The position numbers and the translations under genes were made by a program. The notes below the pieces were generated by a model. That model was not told the origin of the DNA, ran no database searches, and worked only from the letters and a program-made list of their open reading frames with translations. DNA of 64,000 bases from Anisus vortex (lineage: Eukaryota > Mollusca > Gastropoda > Planorbidae), in the NCBI GenBank assembly GCA_949126835.1, contig OX421497.1, positions 18,224,409-18,288,408 of the forward strand, written 5' to 3'. How positions within the stretch are numbered: position 1 is the first letter of the stretch; each line of letters starts with the position of its first letter. Shown here piece after piece: positions 28,669 to 42,300 of the stretch.

Positions 28669-30488
28669 CCTACTTTTTCTTGTATGATAAATGGTATGAT
28701 AGTGTGCGTGAATGCAGGCCCCACGAGAGGGGGGTATAGTCGGTACGCCGTACCGGGGCCCATAAGAGTTTAGGGGGCCCCTTAATATTAAAATTTAAAA
28801 TAAAATGGGTAATTACGCAAGTATTAAAGTCTTTAAAGTCTTTATTATTTGATCTCAGAATAACTGAGATTTATCATAAACTATAATTCACATGGACCGC
28901 TTGCCTTAGTATTTCTGCTATATGAGGACTCGAAAGACTGCTTTTCGGAATTCCAGATTCGTTGTTTCCTTTGCACTTCCGTTTAATTGAATCGCTTCGA
29001 TTTTCACAATGAAAAATTAAAATTAAAATCGAAAGTTCTATACAGCGGAAACATTTAAGAAACAACGAGGAGCGTAGAAGTAATTGAAGATATCCTTATG
29101 GGTTGCGCACGGAAAAAAAAGTACATATAAGCTCTAAAAATAGAGCAAGCGGTCCATCTTATTATAGTCTTTGGATTTATGTTAACCTATTATTTTAACC
29201 CGAAAGGAGTGTATGAAATGAACTAATACGGTTGAGCGGAAGGGATACGTAGTGATCATACAAACTGGGTAGTTATTGTAATGTTTTAAAATGTACATAT
29301 ACATTCTTTAGTCATAAAATATTTATATCATTTTCAACTATCTTGTGTAATTTGATCATTTTAGAGTTGTACGTCATTTATGTTTCTAAAAGGAAACCAA
29401 ATAGAAACATACTAGAAATATTAATGTAAAGAAAAAGGGTTAATTATCTCCCTTCAATTAAATTCTCCAAATTTGTTGCTAATAATACCAAACGACTTAA
29501 TTGTTTTAATATAACTAGTGTACTTCTGAAAATGCTCATCTATCTTAATTTGCCTTAAATTGGGGAAAGAGTTAAATGTTTTGAAATTCATTTCAGGGAA
29601 AGATATGTCGAGTTTCAATGCAAATCTATTCCAGTGGCCCAACACTTCAAGTGCTTTTGGACTCAATCTTGTAAATGGAAGTTTAACTCACTGAAACGTG
29701 TCGCCATGTCATTCAGAAACATTGGCTTCAACAGTCATTAATTAAATTTCTCTTCATTCAAAAATGGATTTTTTTTTCATTAATATACATCTTAATTGCT
29801 TCCAGACAAGAAACGAATATATCCAAGACTTTACCTATACTCCGTATGACTTTCTCCCTAGAAGGGACTTGAGAAACTATACTGGTGAATTGACTATCTT
29901 AACAATAGATGTAATCACAGATCGCAAGTCCAATGATGTGAGCTTTGCATACAAACATTCCTGAACTAAAACAGTTGACATCCAGTGTGTTTCCCATTTT
30001 GTTCGCCATGCAGCGCCCACTAATTATGCTGACATACGTTGTTTTCACAATATTCTTGCCACTGAAAATCGTTCTGCGTGCCTTATGTTGCTGACCCCTG
30101 GTGTACTTGAACATTTAGTTATATATGCAAAGAAGCCTCTAGTTGTAATATATGGCCTAATTATTTTCGATAGCATTTAGGATATCTTTTTTATTATTTT
30201 TCTCCAGAGACACATACAAATATAGACCTATGAGCCTTACAGGCTTACAGTTCTCCGTTAGCTTAGTAGCCTAGGCCTAAATGTCGCTACAAACTAGCAC
30301 ACAGTACGGCAGTCAAAGCTAGTTAGTCGATCCTTTTACACTTTAATGATTTCCTGTGCGGTAACCAAGAGGGGAGATTGAAGGTAGCCTATCATAATTT
30401 TAGACAAATGTATTGCAAATTTAAAACAAATTTTTTTTTGTAATTTAACAAAAAGTATTTTGGGATTAGTCTGTACAAACAAAAAATT
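28669..30488. other. Dispersed hAT-derived debris
   Basis: Segments near 28870-29050 and 29210-29460 match parts of the 5.4-kb hAT element (ACATGGACCGCTTGC; TTAATTATCTCCCTT). A GGCACGC/GTTGCTGACCCCTGG-type end occurs near 30070-30105. No gene. Confidence 0.6.
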
Positions 30489-31135
30489 ATGTGTCAACTG
30501 TATTGCCATAGCAGATCTAACCTTACATTTGACTACACAACATACATTACTGGTGAATATTTACAACTGACAAGAGTAACACCAATAGTTAAATCACTAA
30601 ACCTAGAAACACTAGAGGACATAAATTATCAATCAACAGTGAAAGTCACTTTTTCCATTTTACACATCTTTGTAATATTATTTGCAAGATCAATAGGCCT
30701 ACTGAAGCGGAGGAACAATTACAATAATTTAAACTAAGAACTATAATATATACTTGATTAAAATATTTTTGTAATAGACCTGTAAGGCTGTGATTGAAAT
30801 GATTACTCTAATGGTAAATGGTAACACTTATGACAGTTTCACAAAATGGTCCACATACCTTTTAAATAGATTCCTGATTTTCAAACGTATGTAATACAAA
30901 TAAATCATCTAGGTATGACTAGTGGTAGAGCAAAAAAGTGGGGCGGGGTGGGGGCCCAGAAAAGATCTTGTACCGGCATCTTTTTTTTCTCTCGAGGGCC
31001 CTGCGTGAAAGTCTACTGTGTTTGAGTACAAATGGTTCTTTAATATTGTTTTAGGTATGCTAAAAGACGGAATTTATGTAATCAAGTCAAATTTCCATTT
31101 ATTTGGATCAATAAAGCAATCTTATCTTATCTTAT
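30489..31135 (+). pseudogene. LINE fragment of family L-a with (TTATC)n tail
   Basis: Frame with TGEYLQLTRVTPIVKSLNLE, matching the ITSEYSKLTRVTPIV segment of the copy at 39585-40095. Sequence ends near an (ATCTT)n repeat at 31112-31138. Confidence 0.6.
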
Positions 31136-31517
31136 CTTAAAAAAATAATAAAACAAGTATAATAGAGCAGGTTTACATTTAGTATTTAGGCTGTTTAGAA
31201 ATCCTAGTATGGCACACCATTACCAAAAGGTTACCGCCGCCGGGACTAGGCGACGATTGTCATCAAAAGATATGGAAAAAGTTATTACAGTCTGATGGAT
31301 AGTTAAGCTGACGGTGTCAAGGAGTATATCACTACTTCAGAGTATTCACAAAAATTGTATAATTCAGTAATTGTATCAATATGATTTGTTTTAAACATTA
31401 TTAATTATTATATAATTTTAAAACGTATTACATTTTTCCATTAAAACATAGGCCAGGGTGAACACTTGAACCACTATCAGTGGCGTATTTAGGCATGCTC
31501 CACATATTCCATGGAAC

Positions 31518-31558
31518 AGGGCTCCCAGTGGCTCCCAGTGGCTCCCAGTGGCTCCCAC
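31518..31558. repeat. 10-bp tandem repeat
   Basis: Four copies of GCTCCCAGTG inside a region whose edges (CAGTGGCGTA near 31480 and GATCCACTACTG near 31758) resemble hAT termini. Confidence 0.7.
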
Positions 31559-32096
31559 ACATCCCACAAGAAATTATTTAAATCTTTTTTTTCGGCAATT
31601 AGAATAGTGCTGTTGTAGTAGCGCACACTGAACAAGTACTGTGAATGAGAAATCGCATTTGATTGTTAACTGACACAGGCAGGGGCGAGGACACGAGGGG
31701 CCTCCACATAAATTTGGCGCTTCGAAACAGGGCCCCTGCCCACTGTACTCCATCATTAGATCCACTACTGTAAACTTTTAAAATATTTCATGTATTAAAA
31801 ACAAAACTTCTTTGACTTTATTATTTAAGTAATGAAAACGTTTTTTTGTATCTCATATTGTGAAATAGGTAAAATATTGATAATTAGTGTTTTTTTTTTC
31901 TTTTGCATCAAATAATTCATCGAATTCGATGCGTACGACATTTAATGTTTAACATAACAATCTATCTATAATCTATCTACACGCTGAAACTTAACACAAC
32001 ACATTAATCTTATACCCTCTACATTCTGAACAGGCGACAATTTCATCCCCGCCCCTTACAAGGAAATACGTTATTAAACTATAAGTCTAACATATA

Positions 32097-32281
32097 CAGT
32101 GCCCTCACATAAGGGGGGTCAGAGGGGGGCATATGCCCGGGGGGGACACTTCCAGGGGGGGGGGGCGGCAAATGTCGTATAAATATAGAAAATATAGCAC
32201 TAAGCAAGCAGTTACAGTATGCAATGGGGACGACGCTGAAACATTTACCCTGGGGCGCCACATAAGCTTGTAAAGGCTCTG
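32097..32281. mobile_element. hAT-type MITE, 185 bp, present only in copy A
   Basis: Starts CAGTGCCCTCACATAAG and ends CTTGTAAAGGCTCTG, flanked by the 8-bp duplication AACATATA (32089-32096, 32282-32289). The same site in copy B (about 51430-51442) is empty. Interior GGGGCGGCAAATG and CTGGGGCGCCAC are shared with the 1.4-kb element at 49444-50854. Confidence 0.92.
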
Positions 32282-32289
32282 AACATATA

Positions 32290-34395
32290 TACTTTAATGT
32301 AATTTTTAATTTCACTAGGCCACTGTAAACTATATAGTCAGTTGATAAACTAGGACAGCTCTTGAAGTAATGTGACGAAACAATCGGACAACAGATTGAA
32401 GTATTTAAAGTCTTATCTTTGTTGTACTTTGTTTGCCACTTCTTCATCGGCCTGATAAGATTTTTAAAAATATAAAAAGTTGACTTGTCTCATATAGTAA
32501 AATAATTGCATCATTTTAACTGTTTTAATTCAGATAAATTACATGCCTGTAATATTGTGTACTGAAATGAAATATGTTTCTTGCTATACCAACATGTACT
32601 GCATTAGACTATTGTGCTAGGAAACTTGGACCTAAAACACACTACAACAAGGTAAAGTTTACATTTAGAGGGAGCTTGTGTTGGAACCATTATCTGGTAA
32701 TACTTTTTATGCTTTTTATTTTCCTTCCATCATATATTTATTAATGATAAATTATGAGGATATATGAGGAAATGGCATGTGTGTATAAAATAGTAACCTA
32801 TAGACTTCAGTCAAGTGCGGCTCCCATAAACAATGTTTATTTCATACGTCCTCATACTGTCTATATTACTGATCAATTAAAAGGATGCGTTAGGAACGGC
32901 GACAAAATGTATTAGGCAAATCTGTCCAAATATGAAATACATGTAGCCTACCCGGTACTAATTTTTTAAAACACTGAACTATATAAATTATACATTTTTA
33001 ACATTTTATATAAATTTATATGTAAGTTTTACAAGAATAGATAATATTTCACAGTATGTTTTCTATTTATATAGAAAAAAAAATAGACTTTAAATTGTAC
33101 TGTTATGACGATACATTACATTGCATTGTAAGACTGTTAGGCCCACAATAAACATTGTGTTACTTTTTAATCATCCTTTATAGGCCCATTTCTTTATGGT
33201 GCTCATTTTAGAATCTTTATTTAACCACTTTACATGATATTTTTAGTTCTTTAATTCATTTAGAGACCTTTTAACTTCGCTTTTTGTTTCTTTTTTTCGT
33301 TTTGGACGACAAAAGGGAAATTCTCTGAAGGTTTATGTATAGCATAGACAAATTATGTTTTTACTTGTTTTTAAATTAATTACCATATTCTTATAACACT
33401 CAATACAATTATCTTCTTTATATAAAGAGCGCCTGTAATATATAAGATAAGATTTTTTTAATAATGAGAGAAAAAAATATTTCTTTATTTGATGCTTACG
33501 TACGTTTTTTTTACTCCATTGGTGTGATCTTCCGCGTGCCATTGGAAATCGGTCTGCGTTCAATGTCTGACACGCGTACCGTATGTTGCCGAACCTTGCT
33601 TTAGAGTACTTTAGATGTTGTTCTCCTTCTTTTTTTCAAGATGGTCACGCGTCCCATTATCATAATGGCTTCTCTGGTGGCATATATAGCCTATACGTGA
33701 CCTATAAGTCATTTGAGTATTTTAGATAAATTCATTATGAATAATCAAAAACTTGTTTCAAAGATTATGTATTCATAGCTATAGGCTACATATTAGAAAA
33801 TATGACTTGATTTATTTAGATCTATATAATATAACCATTGTTCTTAAATTGACAAAATTGTATAAAAGTGTTATACAGTTGTAAAAATAATATTTGTAGG
33901 GCTTTATTTTAACATAATTTGTGTCAATGTTCGAGCATTATATTAAATGGATCTGCACAAAAAGGTCTTTGAAATAACAAAATTCCACTCCCAAATTAGT
34001 TTTTAATTCTATTAGAATAAAGTAGTATTTGCTTTCATTTTCCTAGTTCAACCAGTTAACCTTTGGGTACAATTTTAGAAAAATGGAGAAATACTTTTCA
34101 CACTTTACAGTAGGCTATTTCAAAACGTCGATAAAGGGGGAGGGGTACAAGGTTCTAATCGTCTTTTTTTTCTCTTTTTTTTTTACATGGACATAATTAG
34201 TATTTAGCCTAGTATATATTTCAGTTGCTAAGTATAATAAACGATTTCAATGTTGTAATTTTTCTTTAGTTCTAAGAAGCCTTTTTATGTTGTGGTAAAA
34301 CCGCTTTTAATTTAATCAGCATTAATTGATTATTATATTTAATGTATTCGATTTGTTGAAGTATTGTTATTTTTTAAACATTTCATTAAATCCAG
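32290..34395. other. Upstream region of the SLC16-like gene, copy A
   Basis: Alignable by eye to 51445-53465 of copy B (shared CCTGTAATATTGTGTA, GTAAGACTGTTAGGCC, CGACAAAAGGGAAATTCTCT). No ORF recognised; the promoter should lie here but no core element is decisive. Confidence 0.55.
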
Positions 34396-34439
34396 AAACA
34401 CCGTTGCCTGTTCCCATATGTTCCGCTCAACCAGTAATA

Positions 34440-34584
34440 ATGTCAAAGAAATCTAAACAACGCGAACAAGGTTTTGAGCTGACATCATTGACCAGTGGTG
34501 AAGAGCTAAACAAACAACTTGATCACCAGAGTAGTCCTAATGTCTTGATACTTGACAGTGCCCATTCTTGGCTAATATGTTTTG
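34440..34584 (+). CDS. SLC16-like gene, coding exon 1
   Basis: 145 nt, residues 1-48, cytosolic N-terminus and start of TM1 (SWLICF). Donor GTACATG. The frame is open upstream of the ATG toward the acceptor AAATCCAG near 34396, so the 5' part is probably UTR. A near-identical copy is at 53510-53654. Confidence 0.82.
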
Positions 34585-36340
34585 GTACATGTATAACTTT
34601 ATAATATGTAGTTTGTTTCTGGTAACAATAGTGTATTTTTACGGAATTGAATGTCTATCTTATAGTGTTGAATGTAGTATATCTTATAGTGTTGAGTGTA
34701 GTATATCTTATACTATACTTATAGTTTTGAAGGTAGCATATCTTATAGTGTTGAATGTAGTAAATATTATAGTGTTGAATGTAGTATATCTTATAGTGTT
34801 GATGTAGTATATCTTATAGTGTTGAATGTAGTATATCTTATAGTGTTGAATGTAGTATATCTTATACTATACTTATAGTGTTTAAGGTAATATATCTTAT
34901 AGTGTTGAATGTAGTATATCTTATAGTGTTGAATGTAGTATATCTTATACTATAATTATAGTGTTGAATCTAGTATATCTTATAGTGTTGAATGTAGTAT
35001 ATCTTATAGTGTTGAATGTAGTATATCTTATAATTTTAAATGTAGTATATATTATACTATATTTGTAGTGTTGAATGAAGTTTATCTTATAGTGTTGAAT
35101 GTAGTATAACTTACAGTGTTGAATGTAGTATATCTTATAGTGTACAATGTAGTCTAATATATTATAGAGTATAGATTCGATTATAGTAAACATTTAAAAT
35201 AGTTTTTATTTTTGTCTAATTCGTCAACAGCCAACTTTATACTGATGACTTTAGGCTCCTCCTTTGGTCGCACAATCAACATGACGTTTTTGAATTTCGT
35301 TGAGGATTTTCAAGTTACAGTCACACAAGCTTCACTTGGATTTACCCTTCAACTAGTGTGCTTCAGTTTAACTTGTAAATGTATTTTTTAAACATAAATA
35401 TAGACATACATGTATCAATATAAATGCGTAAAGCTTATTGAAACTGTCACAACACCACACCGACAAACACACAAACAAATATTTTACAGTGGAAACATAG
35501 AATATATATATTATAGTTTGTTCATGACTATTTATATAATACAATAGTTTCAATCTATCGAATTTATATTTTAACATCAATATAAAGTCTATTATATCTG
35601 TATGTGTGCTACTAAATTTTAAAATCAACGACTATAGCCATTTACATTTAATGCACCAATCACTGTCAGAGTTATTTATATTAAAACGTATAGATCTAAT
35701 CTTAATATAATATTAGAGATAGATATTTATTGAGTTCCGTGCATCTACCCAGATCTGATGAGTATCCGACATAAGTTGGGGAGTAACGGAAACTAAGCTT
35801 TTCCAAAGCTACTTCACTAGCTGTAATACTACGTCCTGAATGGGACACTTTACATACTATGTTGACATAATTTTTAAAAAGACAATGCTTACATATACAA
35901 TTGGCGAGTATACAATAGCCTAGTGCATGCATTCCTAGAGAAATATTTTTTAAAGTTATAAAGGCACACACCAATCTACACCTAGTAAGTTCTTATTTAC
36001 TCTACTTTCCATAAAGGACTAAGGCAGACAAACACACACATACAGGATAGTAAGGCGGTTTTAAACTATGCAGTAATAAATACTCATAGCCCACAAATGG
36101 CAACATTTGCTCTTACCTCCCCTTTTCATTTCTTAATAAATCAGTTAACAAAAAACATATCGAAATGAAAAAGGCGATTATTTAATTTTTAGTTAAGGAA
36201 AGGTTATCACTCTTTGATGAAAAGTAACTTTTTTCATTAGGTAATAATTAATCAATAATTAACTAATGTTTGTTTGATTATTCAATATGAAATACACACA
36301 TGCAAACCCTCCCCCCCCCCAAATATATATAGGCCTATAT

Positions 36341-36398
<58 letters not shown>

Positions 36399-39300
36399 TT
36401 CGGACATTACGGTTTGCAAGTAATATATGTATAGCCCTATATATATTGTACATTTATTATTTTTTTCAGCTATGATCATCACAGCTCTAGTTGTACCCAA
36501 GATAGGGGAGAGAATTACCTGTATTATCGGATCTACTCTAGGCTGTATAAGTACATTAGGCATAGGCTGGTCACCAACTATTGCCTACTTTCTATTTTTC
36601 ATGGCCATGAAAGGTGAAACATTTTTTCGTGAATTATAAAAACAACACAATTTTAACAAATGATTTTTACAATTCAAAACCAATTTAAGCTTACTTTCTA
36701 ACCTGCACTTTATCTTATATTATATATTACGCTTACTTTATACAGAAAATTATTGCGCCCTATGTTCATCCGTGGCTTGAGTCTAATCTTGAATTTTCAT
36801 TTCGGTTTTACACGATGTTAATTGGTCGTTTTCCTTGATTTGTTCAGGCAATACATTAAATACCCGGATGACATTCTGCTTTTTTTTCATATGAATTAAG
36901 AAAATTGTTTTTATCCATTTGTGGGCATAGTGTTGTAATAGATTGAATTTGTGTTGTATATTGTAATAGATTGCTGTTGTGTTGTATATTGTAATAGATT
37001 GCTGTTGTGTTGTATATTGTAATAGATTGCTGTTGTGTTGTATATTGTAATAGATTGCTGTTGTGTTGTATATTGTAATAGATTGCTGTTGTGTTGTATA
37101 TTGTATTAGATTGATGTTGTGTTGTATATTCAGGGCCGGCTCTAGGGTTTTTGGCGCCCTAGGCGAAAACCAATTCTGCGCCCTCATTAAAGTGCCTTTG
37201 GCGGGGTCTGCCGGCTATGGAACTTCGGAAATGTGTTTTTGTTAATAATTGTCTATTGGGCTATACCCAACAAAGAATTTTTTTTATAACCTTTGATTAA
37301 TGACTGTGAAATGTAAATAATACAGTTGAATTAAAAGTAACAATTGCTTTGCATTATATATTTATAATTAGAAATCTAAATTAATATCAGAAAAATTAAA
37401 TAACATAAGTTTTACATTAGGTATATAGGTTTTATAATTGCTTTATGTACATTTCTCTTAATAACAAACAGAAACTAACAGTTAGATTACAGATAGTTTT
37501 TCTGTTTTTATAACACTTAAAAAATACACAAAGACTACTTGATATTGCTTGATATTGGATTATTGTTTTCTTAACTACGGTCCAAAAGTCACTTTAAAAT
37601 ACAGATTAACAGTATTTATACTCCTATAGACTAAAACCCTTATGGTACTTTTCTTGCTTTCTGCTTATCAAATTCTTGTATGAGGGCTTTTGGGTCTAAC
37701 TGTCTTGCTATCTTATTTTCAATAGAAATTGTCGCCAGACTCGCAAGTCTCTCCTGACACATTGTACTACGCAGATAGGTTTTAATTAGCTTAAGTTTTA
37801 AAAAAAACTTCGTTTAGCACTAGCTACGGAAAGTGGCAACGTAAGCAAAATACGAGGGGCTCAACAAATGTTAGGAAATCCATTTTCAAGATTCTGTTGG
37901 TAAATGTAGTTTAGGACTTCTTCAGGGTTTGATACTGAGTCATGGAGATGATGAGAAATTGTTTTTAGTTCAGAACACTGACGTAGCCTACAGCAGCAAT
38001 GTCGGATTCATTCAAACCTTTATCTTTTTCAATTGTTAATGCTTTATCCAAGTTTTTGCACATCGACTTAACCTCTTATGTAGTCTTGTTTTTCAGGTCA
38101 GGAATGTTGTAAAAAAATCCAAAGACACCAGATACTTTATTTAACTAGGAAAATCTTTCTTTTACCGTTTATACAGCTGTGTCTAAAGCAGCAACATAAA
38201 AGTGGATCTTGGAACTTTCTGAGGAGTCACCTGCAATATTTACATATTCATCTGTTGATTCTTAATCAGCATGTTCTTCTTTTTTTTTTATTCGGACTTT
38301 CTCTTTCTCAAATACTAGTTCTATTCCATGCAACTTCTAATGCTACTTCATTAGCATCAACCAGAACTCTATTGAACTCTAAATCACTTCTAGCTGTAAC
38401 CAAAAACTCTTCTTTTTTTTCAGGTGACTAACTGCTCTCTGGAGAATCAATTCCTTTTCTTGCATCTTGCAGTATCTTACTATTTATGTTTACTTGAAAC
38501 AAATTCTTGTGCCATGTGACAAGTGCAGCAATAAACTTGAAATCTGAGATATTTTTAAGTAACCCAAGTACTTCTACCTTCGCAATACTGCCACTAGATC
38601 CTTTTAGTGTATTCAGAAATCTCTTCCAAAGTATCACAAACATGATATAGGGGCTTAACTGGTACCGCAGAGGTGTTAGTGCATCAATTCGACTGGGACA
38701 TCTTGTGCCACTTAGGGGATTTAATGTACTCGTTTTCGTAATTAACCATCTGAGAATGCACAAAAACAACAACTGCACTGCCAATGCAAAAAACTTGCGA
38801 CTTACGATTCACGAACTGACTTGAAAGGCACGGTCACGTCACTTCAATATGATATTCCGCCGCCGCATCGCATCCAGGGTGTGGCCGGGGGAAGTGAAGG
38901 GTTGCCTTTTTTGCACTCCGCTACGCACAGTGAGGTTGCTAAGACAACTTAAATAAAATACCCTTCGTCTTTCATTACCTAATAATCCATTCGCTTATGC
39001 TAGTAGCGAGCAGAAGCACTAAACTTCAATATAGTTTATATTTTTTATCATCAAATTAAAAAAAAATCCTCAATTTTGCGCCCCCAAAAATTTTGCGCCC
39101 TAGGCAGCCGCCTAGTTCGCCTATATGGATGAGCCGGCCCTGTGTATATTGTAATAGATTGCTGTTGTAATGTATTTCTAAAGTATTATAATTGATTGAT
39201 GTTGTGTTTCTAAGTTAGACTTGAATACTTTATGTAGCCTATTAATACCGTTGTGCTCTAGTGTTTCTAGATTGAGTGATTTAACAATTTGTGTTACACT

Positions 39301-42300
39301 TACACTTATCAGTTGTGAATATTCACTAGTTAAAACCTTGCTATACATTAATTTGTTATAGTTTTTATTTCTTTAGTATATTGGTCCCAAACTATTTTAT
39401 GTTAGGTAACATTTTAGTTGTATTATTTTCTTGTTACATTTGTAGAAAATCCTTATCATGAAGTCTAAAGTTTTGTTTGATTTCTTAATGACTTCATCAA
39501 CATATGGATTACATGATGATTTATAATTTATGATTACTCCTAAGTACTTTGCATGTTTAGTTTGTTAGGCCCACAGAATAAATATACCTATTCTGTGGTT
39601 AAGCCTATACTAGAATATGCATCATTTTTATGGGCCCCATCAACCAAAAAAAAAATTTGAATAAATTTAGAAAAGAGCTGTAAGGTTCATTACTAGCGAA
39701 TATTCAAAACTGACAAGAGTAACACCAATAGTCACCTAGAATTTCTAGAGGACAGAAGGGCAAAGAGTAAAGTAGTAATAATACAAAAAGCATTAAACTC
39801 TAATTTAGAAATACAACCCAATAACAACCTGTTGCAATGCTCAGATTAACATTAGGACAAAAACCCTTTCCTTTTACATTATGTGAGAACAAACGCATAC
39901 ATGTACTCTTTCTTCCCGAGTGGCATTCGGGCAAGGAATGGATTACCTGAGCAAACTAGGAAAACCAGTAACTTAACATCATTTAAAACATTATAAAGAT
40001 GCAAGACTAGACTCGGACCACGGGTGAGCGTAGGACGCAATAATGATCTTTATAGATGGAGCGTCTGTAATATATAAGATGAGACATTTTTTATGAATGA
40101 AATCGGTTTTTATTAATGTGTTTCTTTTTTCATTTATACTTTTAACAGTTGTTACTTTTCTGGTTAGAAAGGAATGCTGAAAATATTTTCCCGTTTTTTT
40201 TGTAATTCATGTCTTTTTGTAAGTTTTTAGTATTTTTTCTGTCTTTATTGCCCTAATCGTATAAATTCTACACTCATCTGTAAATAATGTTAATTTGTTT
40301 CTCTGTTAATGTTGTTATGTACTCTAAGCCGAAATTATTATTATAAATTGTAAGTAGGCTATAGACATTTCTTGAGAAACTGATTTAGAGCCTTTTAACA
40401 TTATTTTATTACAGTTAGTTCTTTATTTATCAGAAAGTCTAAAAATCCATTTTTTAAGGACCAGAAATGCCAAATCTTAATTTATTGAACTAAGATAGTT
40501 AACTTAATCGAATGCTTTTACGAAAATCTAGCGACATGACATCAGTTTCATTTTTATTATCTAATATTTAAAGAAGTCTTTTTTAAACCTATAAATAGAG
40601 TTGTACATGATCTGTTTTCCTAGAGCCATCCATGTTCATGTGGGCACCGAGCATTAAGTTTGTAGTCCTCTATGTCAGAGGTTAGCAATGAACGGCAGGG
40701 AGAGTTTGGAAAGGATGAGCGGGGATGGTCATTCCCAGGTGTTGTAATTATAAGCAAGTAGACAGTAGACTAAGAAGGATGTTCAAATAATTTGATCAAT
40801 ACTACTTTTATTTAATTAACAAACATTTAGATCCATGTAGTTGAAATATTTCGCTCAGTAAAAGAACATTTCTTGGGCTACTCATCCTTCACACACTAAA
40901 CTCTGGTAGTGTTTATAGCATGGTAAAAAAGTATAATATGAACAGCATATGTAGCCTATTAATGGTACCAGGTGTGCTTCGGCTTTACTATAATAGAGAT
41001 GCTGAGGTTTCTGTTAAACTTTTTTTTTTTTTTTTTTAAAGACAACTAGTTCAAATAATTCTAAACATTATATACTCATGATATTCCAGGTATATCAACA
41101 GGTACAACAGCAGTAGCGTCAATTGCAATGATAAGTCAGTATTTTAACAAAAGAAAATCTTTTGCTACAGCTGTGGCATGTAGCGGTCTAGCGCTTGGTT
41201 CTATGGGGGCTCCTCCTGTAGCTAAGTTATTGATTGAGGTAAACTTACTCCCATATTATAGATTAAATGAAACATGCAAAAAAAATAATTGCTGTTGTTT
41301 TTGCAGCATGCAGCCTTTTTTTATGAATAAGAACCAACCTGATTCTCCCAGTATTAGGCCGAACTGGACGACTATTTAATTGGCCTATATAACTGTACTA
41401 TAGCCTACATGTGGCACCATTTAAAACGAAAATATGTTATCTTTAAAAGGCTCATTGGGCCTGTTATTCAGATGATATATTAAACTTAACTTAAACCCAC
41501 TGAAGCTAATTTATTCAATAGATCATAGGCTATAATAAACACACAAACGTTATAACACACACGTGCACGTTACAAACACACACTCTCTTTCTCTAACTCG
41601 TAGGACGCAATAATCTTCTCTATAGAAGGAGCGTCTGTGATGTATAAGATAAGATAACTCATAACCTAATCACATTTTTTTTTGTAAAATAGCACTGACA
41701 TAATACTTTAATTACTATTAAGCCTAGACCTACTGTCTAAGCCATATTTTATGAAACACTCAATGGACACTCCATGCTTGAAAGTTAAGGGAGAGGACTA
41801 CTGCAGCAAGGTCTATGTATTTTCTCTTAAAATATATCAATTAACTTATGTAAAAAAAATAATACATATGGGCATGTAATAAGGCTATTTATGTTTCAAA
41901 TTATAGTCAGCTATCTCTCCCTAAAGAAGTTGTGACAGTTTACAAAGATAGGTTTACATAAAGTTTTTAAGTCTATAGCTTATAGCCTACCTGTAAAATT
42001 GCATTTTATATTAACCTTATATTTTCTATGTGTTTATTAGAATAGCAATGTATGGGCATTATATGCTGTTATTCTAATTTAAAAGATTGCTACTAGATTT
42101 TTAATTAATGTGCGTGCTCAAATAGTATGTTTATTCTATTTTATTCATGCCAAAATTTGAAAACAATTTTAACACTACTAGTAAGCTACTAGCAATTACA
42201 ACCTTACACATTCTTTAAACTAGACAATTTGTTTTTCAGACATATGGGAGACAAGGTGCTTTTTTCTTACTTGGTGCAGTAGAAATGAACAATATTTGCA

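Larger units (their letters stand above)
26367..31243. mobile_element. Probable old hAT element, 4.9 kb, heavily nested
   Basis: Left end CAGGGATCGGCAACC and a decayed inverted right end GGTTACCGCCGCCGG (intact relative GGTTGCCGACCCCTG at 47268-47282), flanked by GACTAGGC on both sides (26359-26366 and 31244-31251). It contains a SINE, LINE fragments and stretches related to the 5.4-kb hAT. The pairing of these ends is inference; the matching flanking 8-mer supports it. Confidence 0.5.
31244..36723 (+). repeat. Segmental duplication, copy A
   Basis: Homologous to 47283-55833 (copy B) in order and orientation: the GACTAGGCGACG start, the upstream region, SLC16-like exons 1-3, their introns and 24-bp repeat arrays, and ~110 bp after exon 3. 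Non-coding parts have diverged by many substitutions and indels while the exons remain close. Confidence 0.85.

Noticed and set aside
31478..31770. hAT element from CAGTGGCGTA to GATCCACTACTG
   Set aside because: End similarity is weak and no 8-bp target duplication is visible, so the boundaries cannot be supported.
36259..36475. Frames with IYIYIYIY runs
   Set aside because: Translation of a (TA)n microsatellite.
36783..37187. 134-residue minus-strand frame with NTTAIYYNIQ repeats
   Set aside because: It reads through the 28-bp minisatellite and the edge of a hAT element; only its C-terminal part is a LINE remnant.
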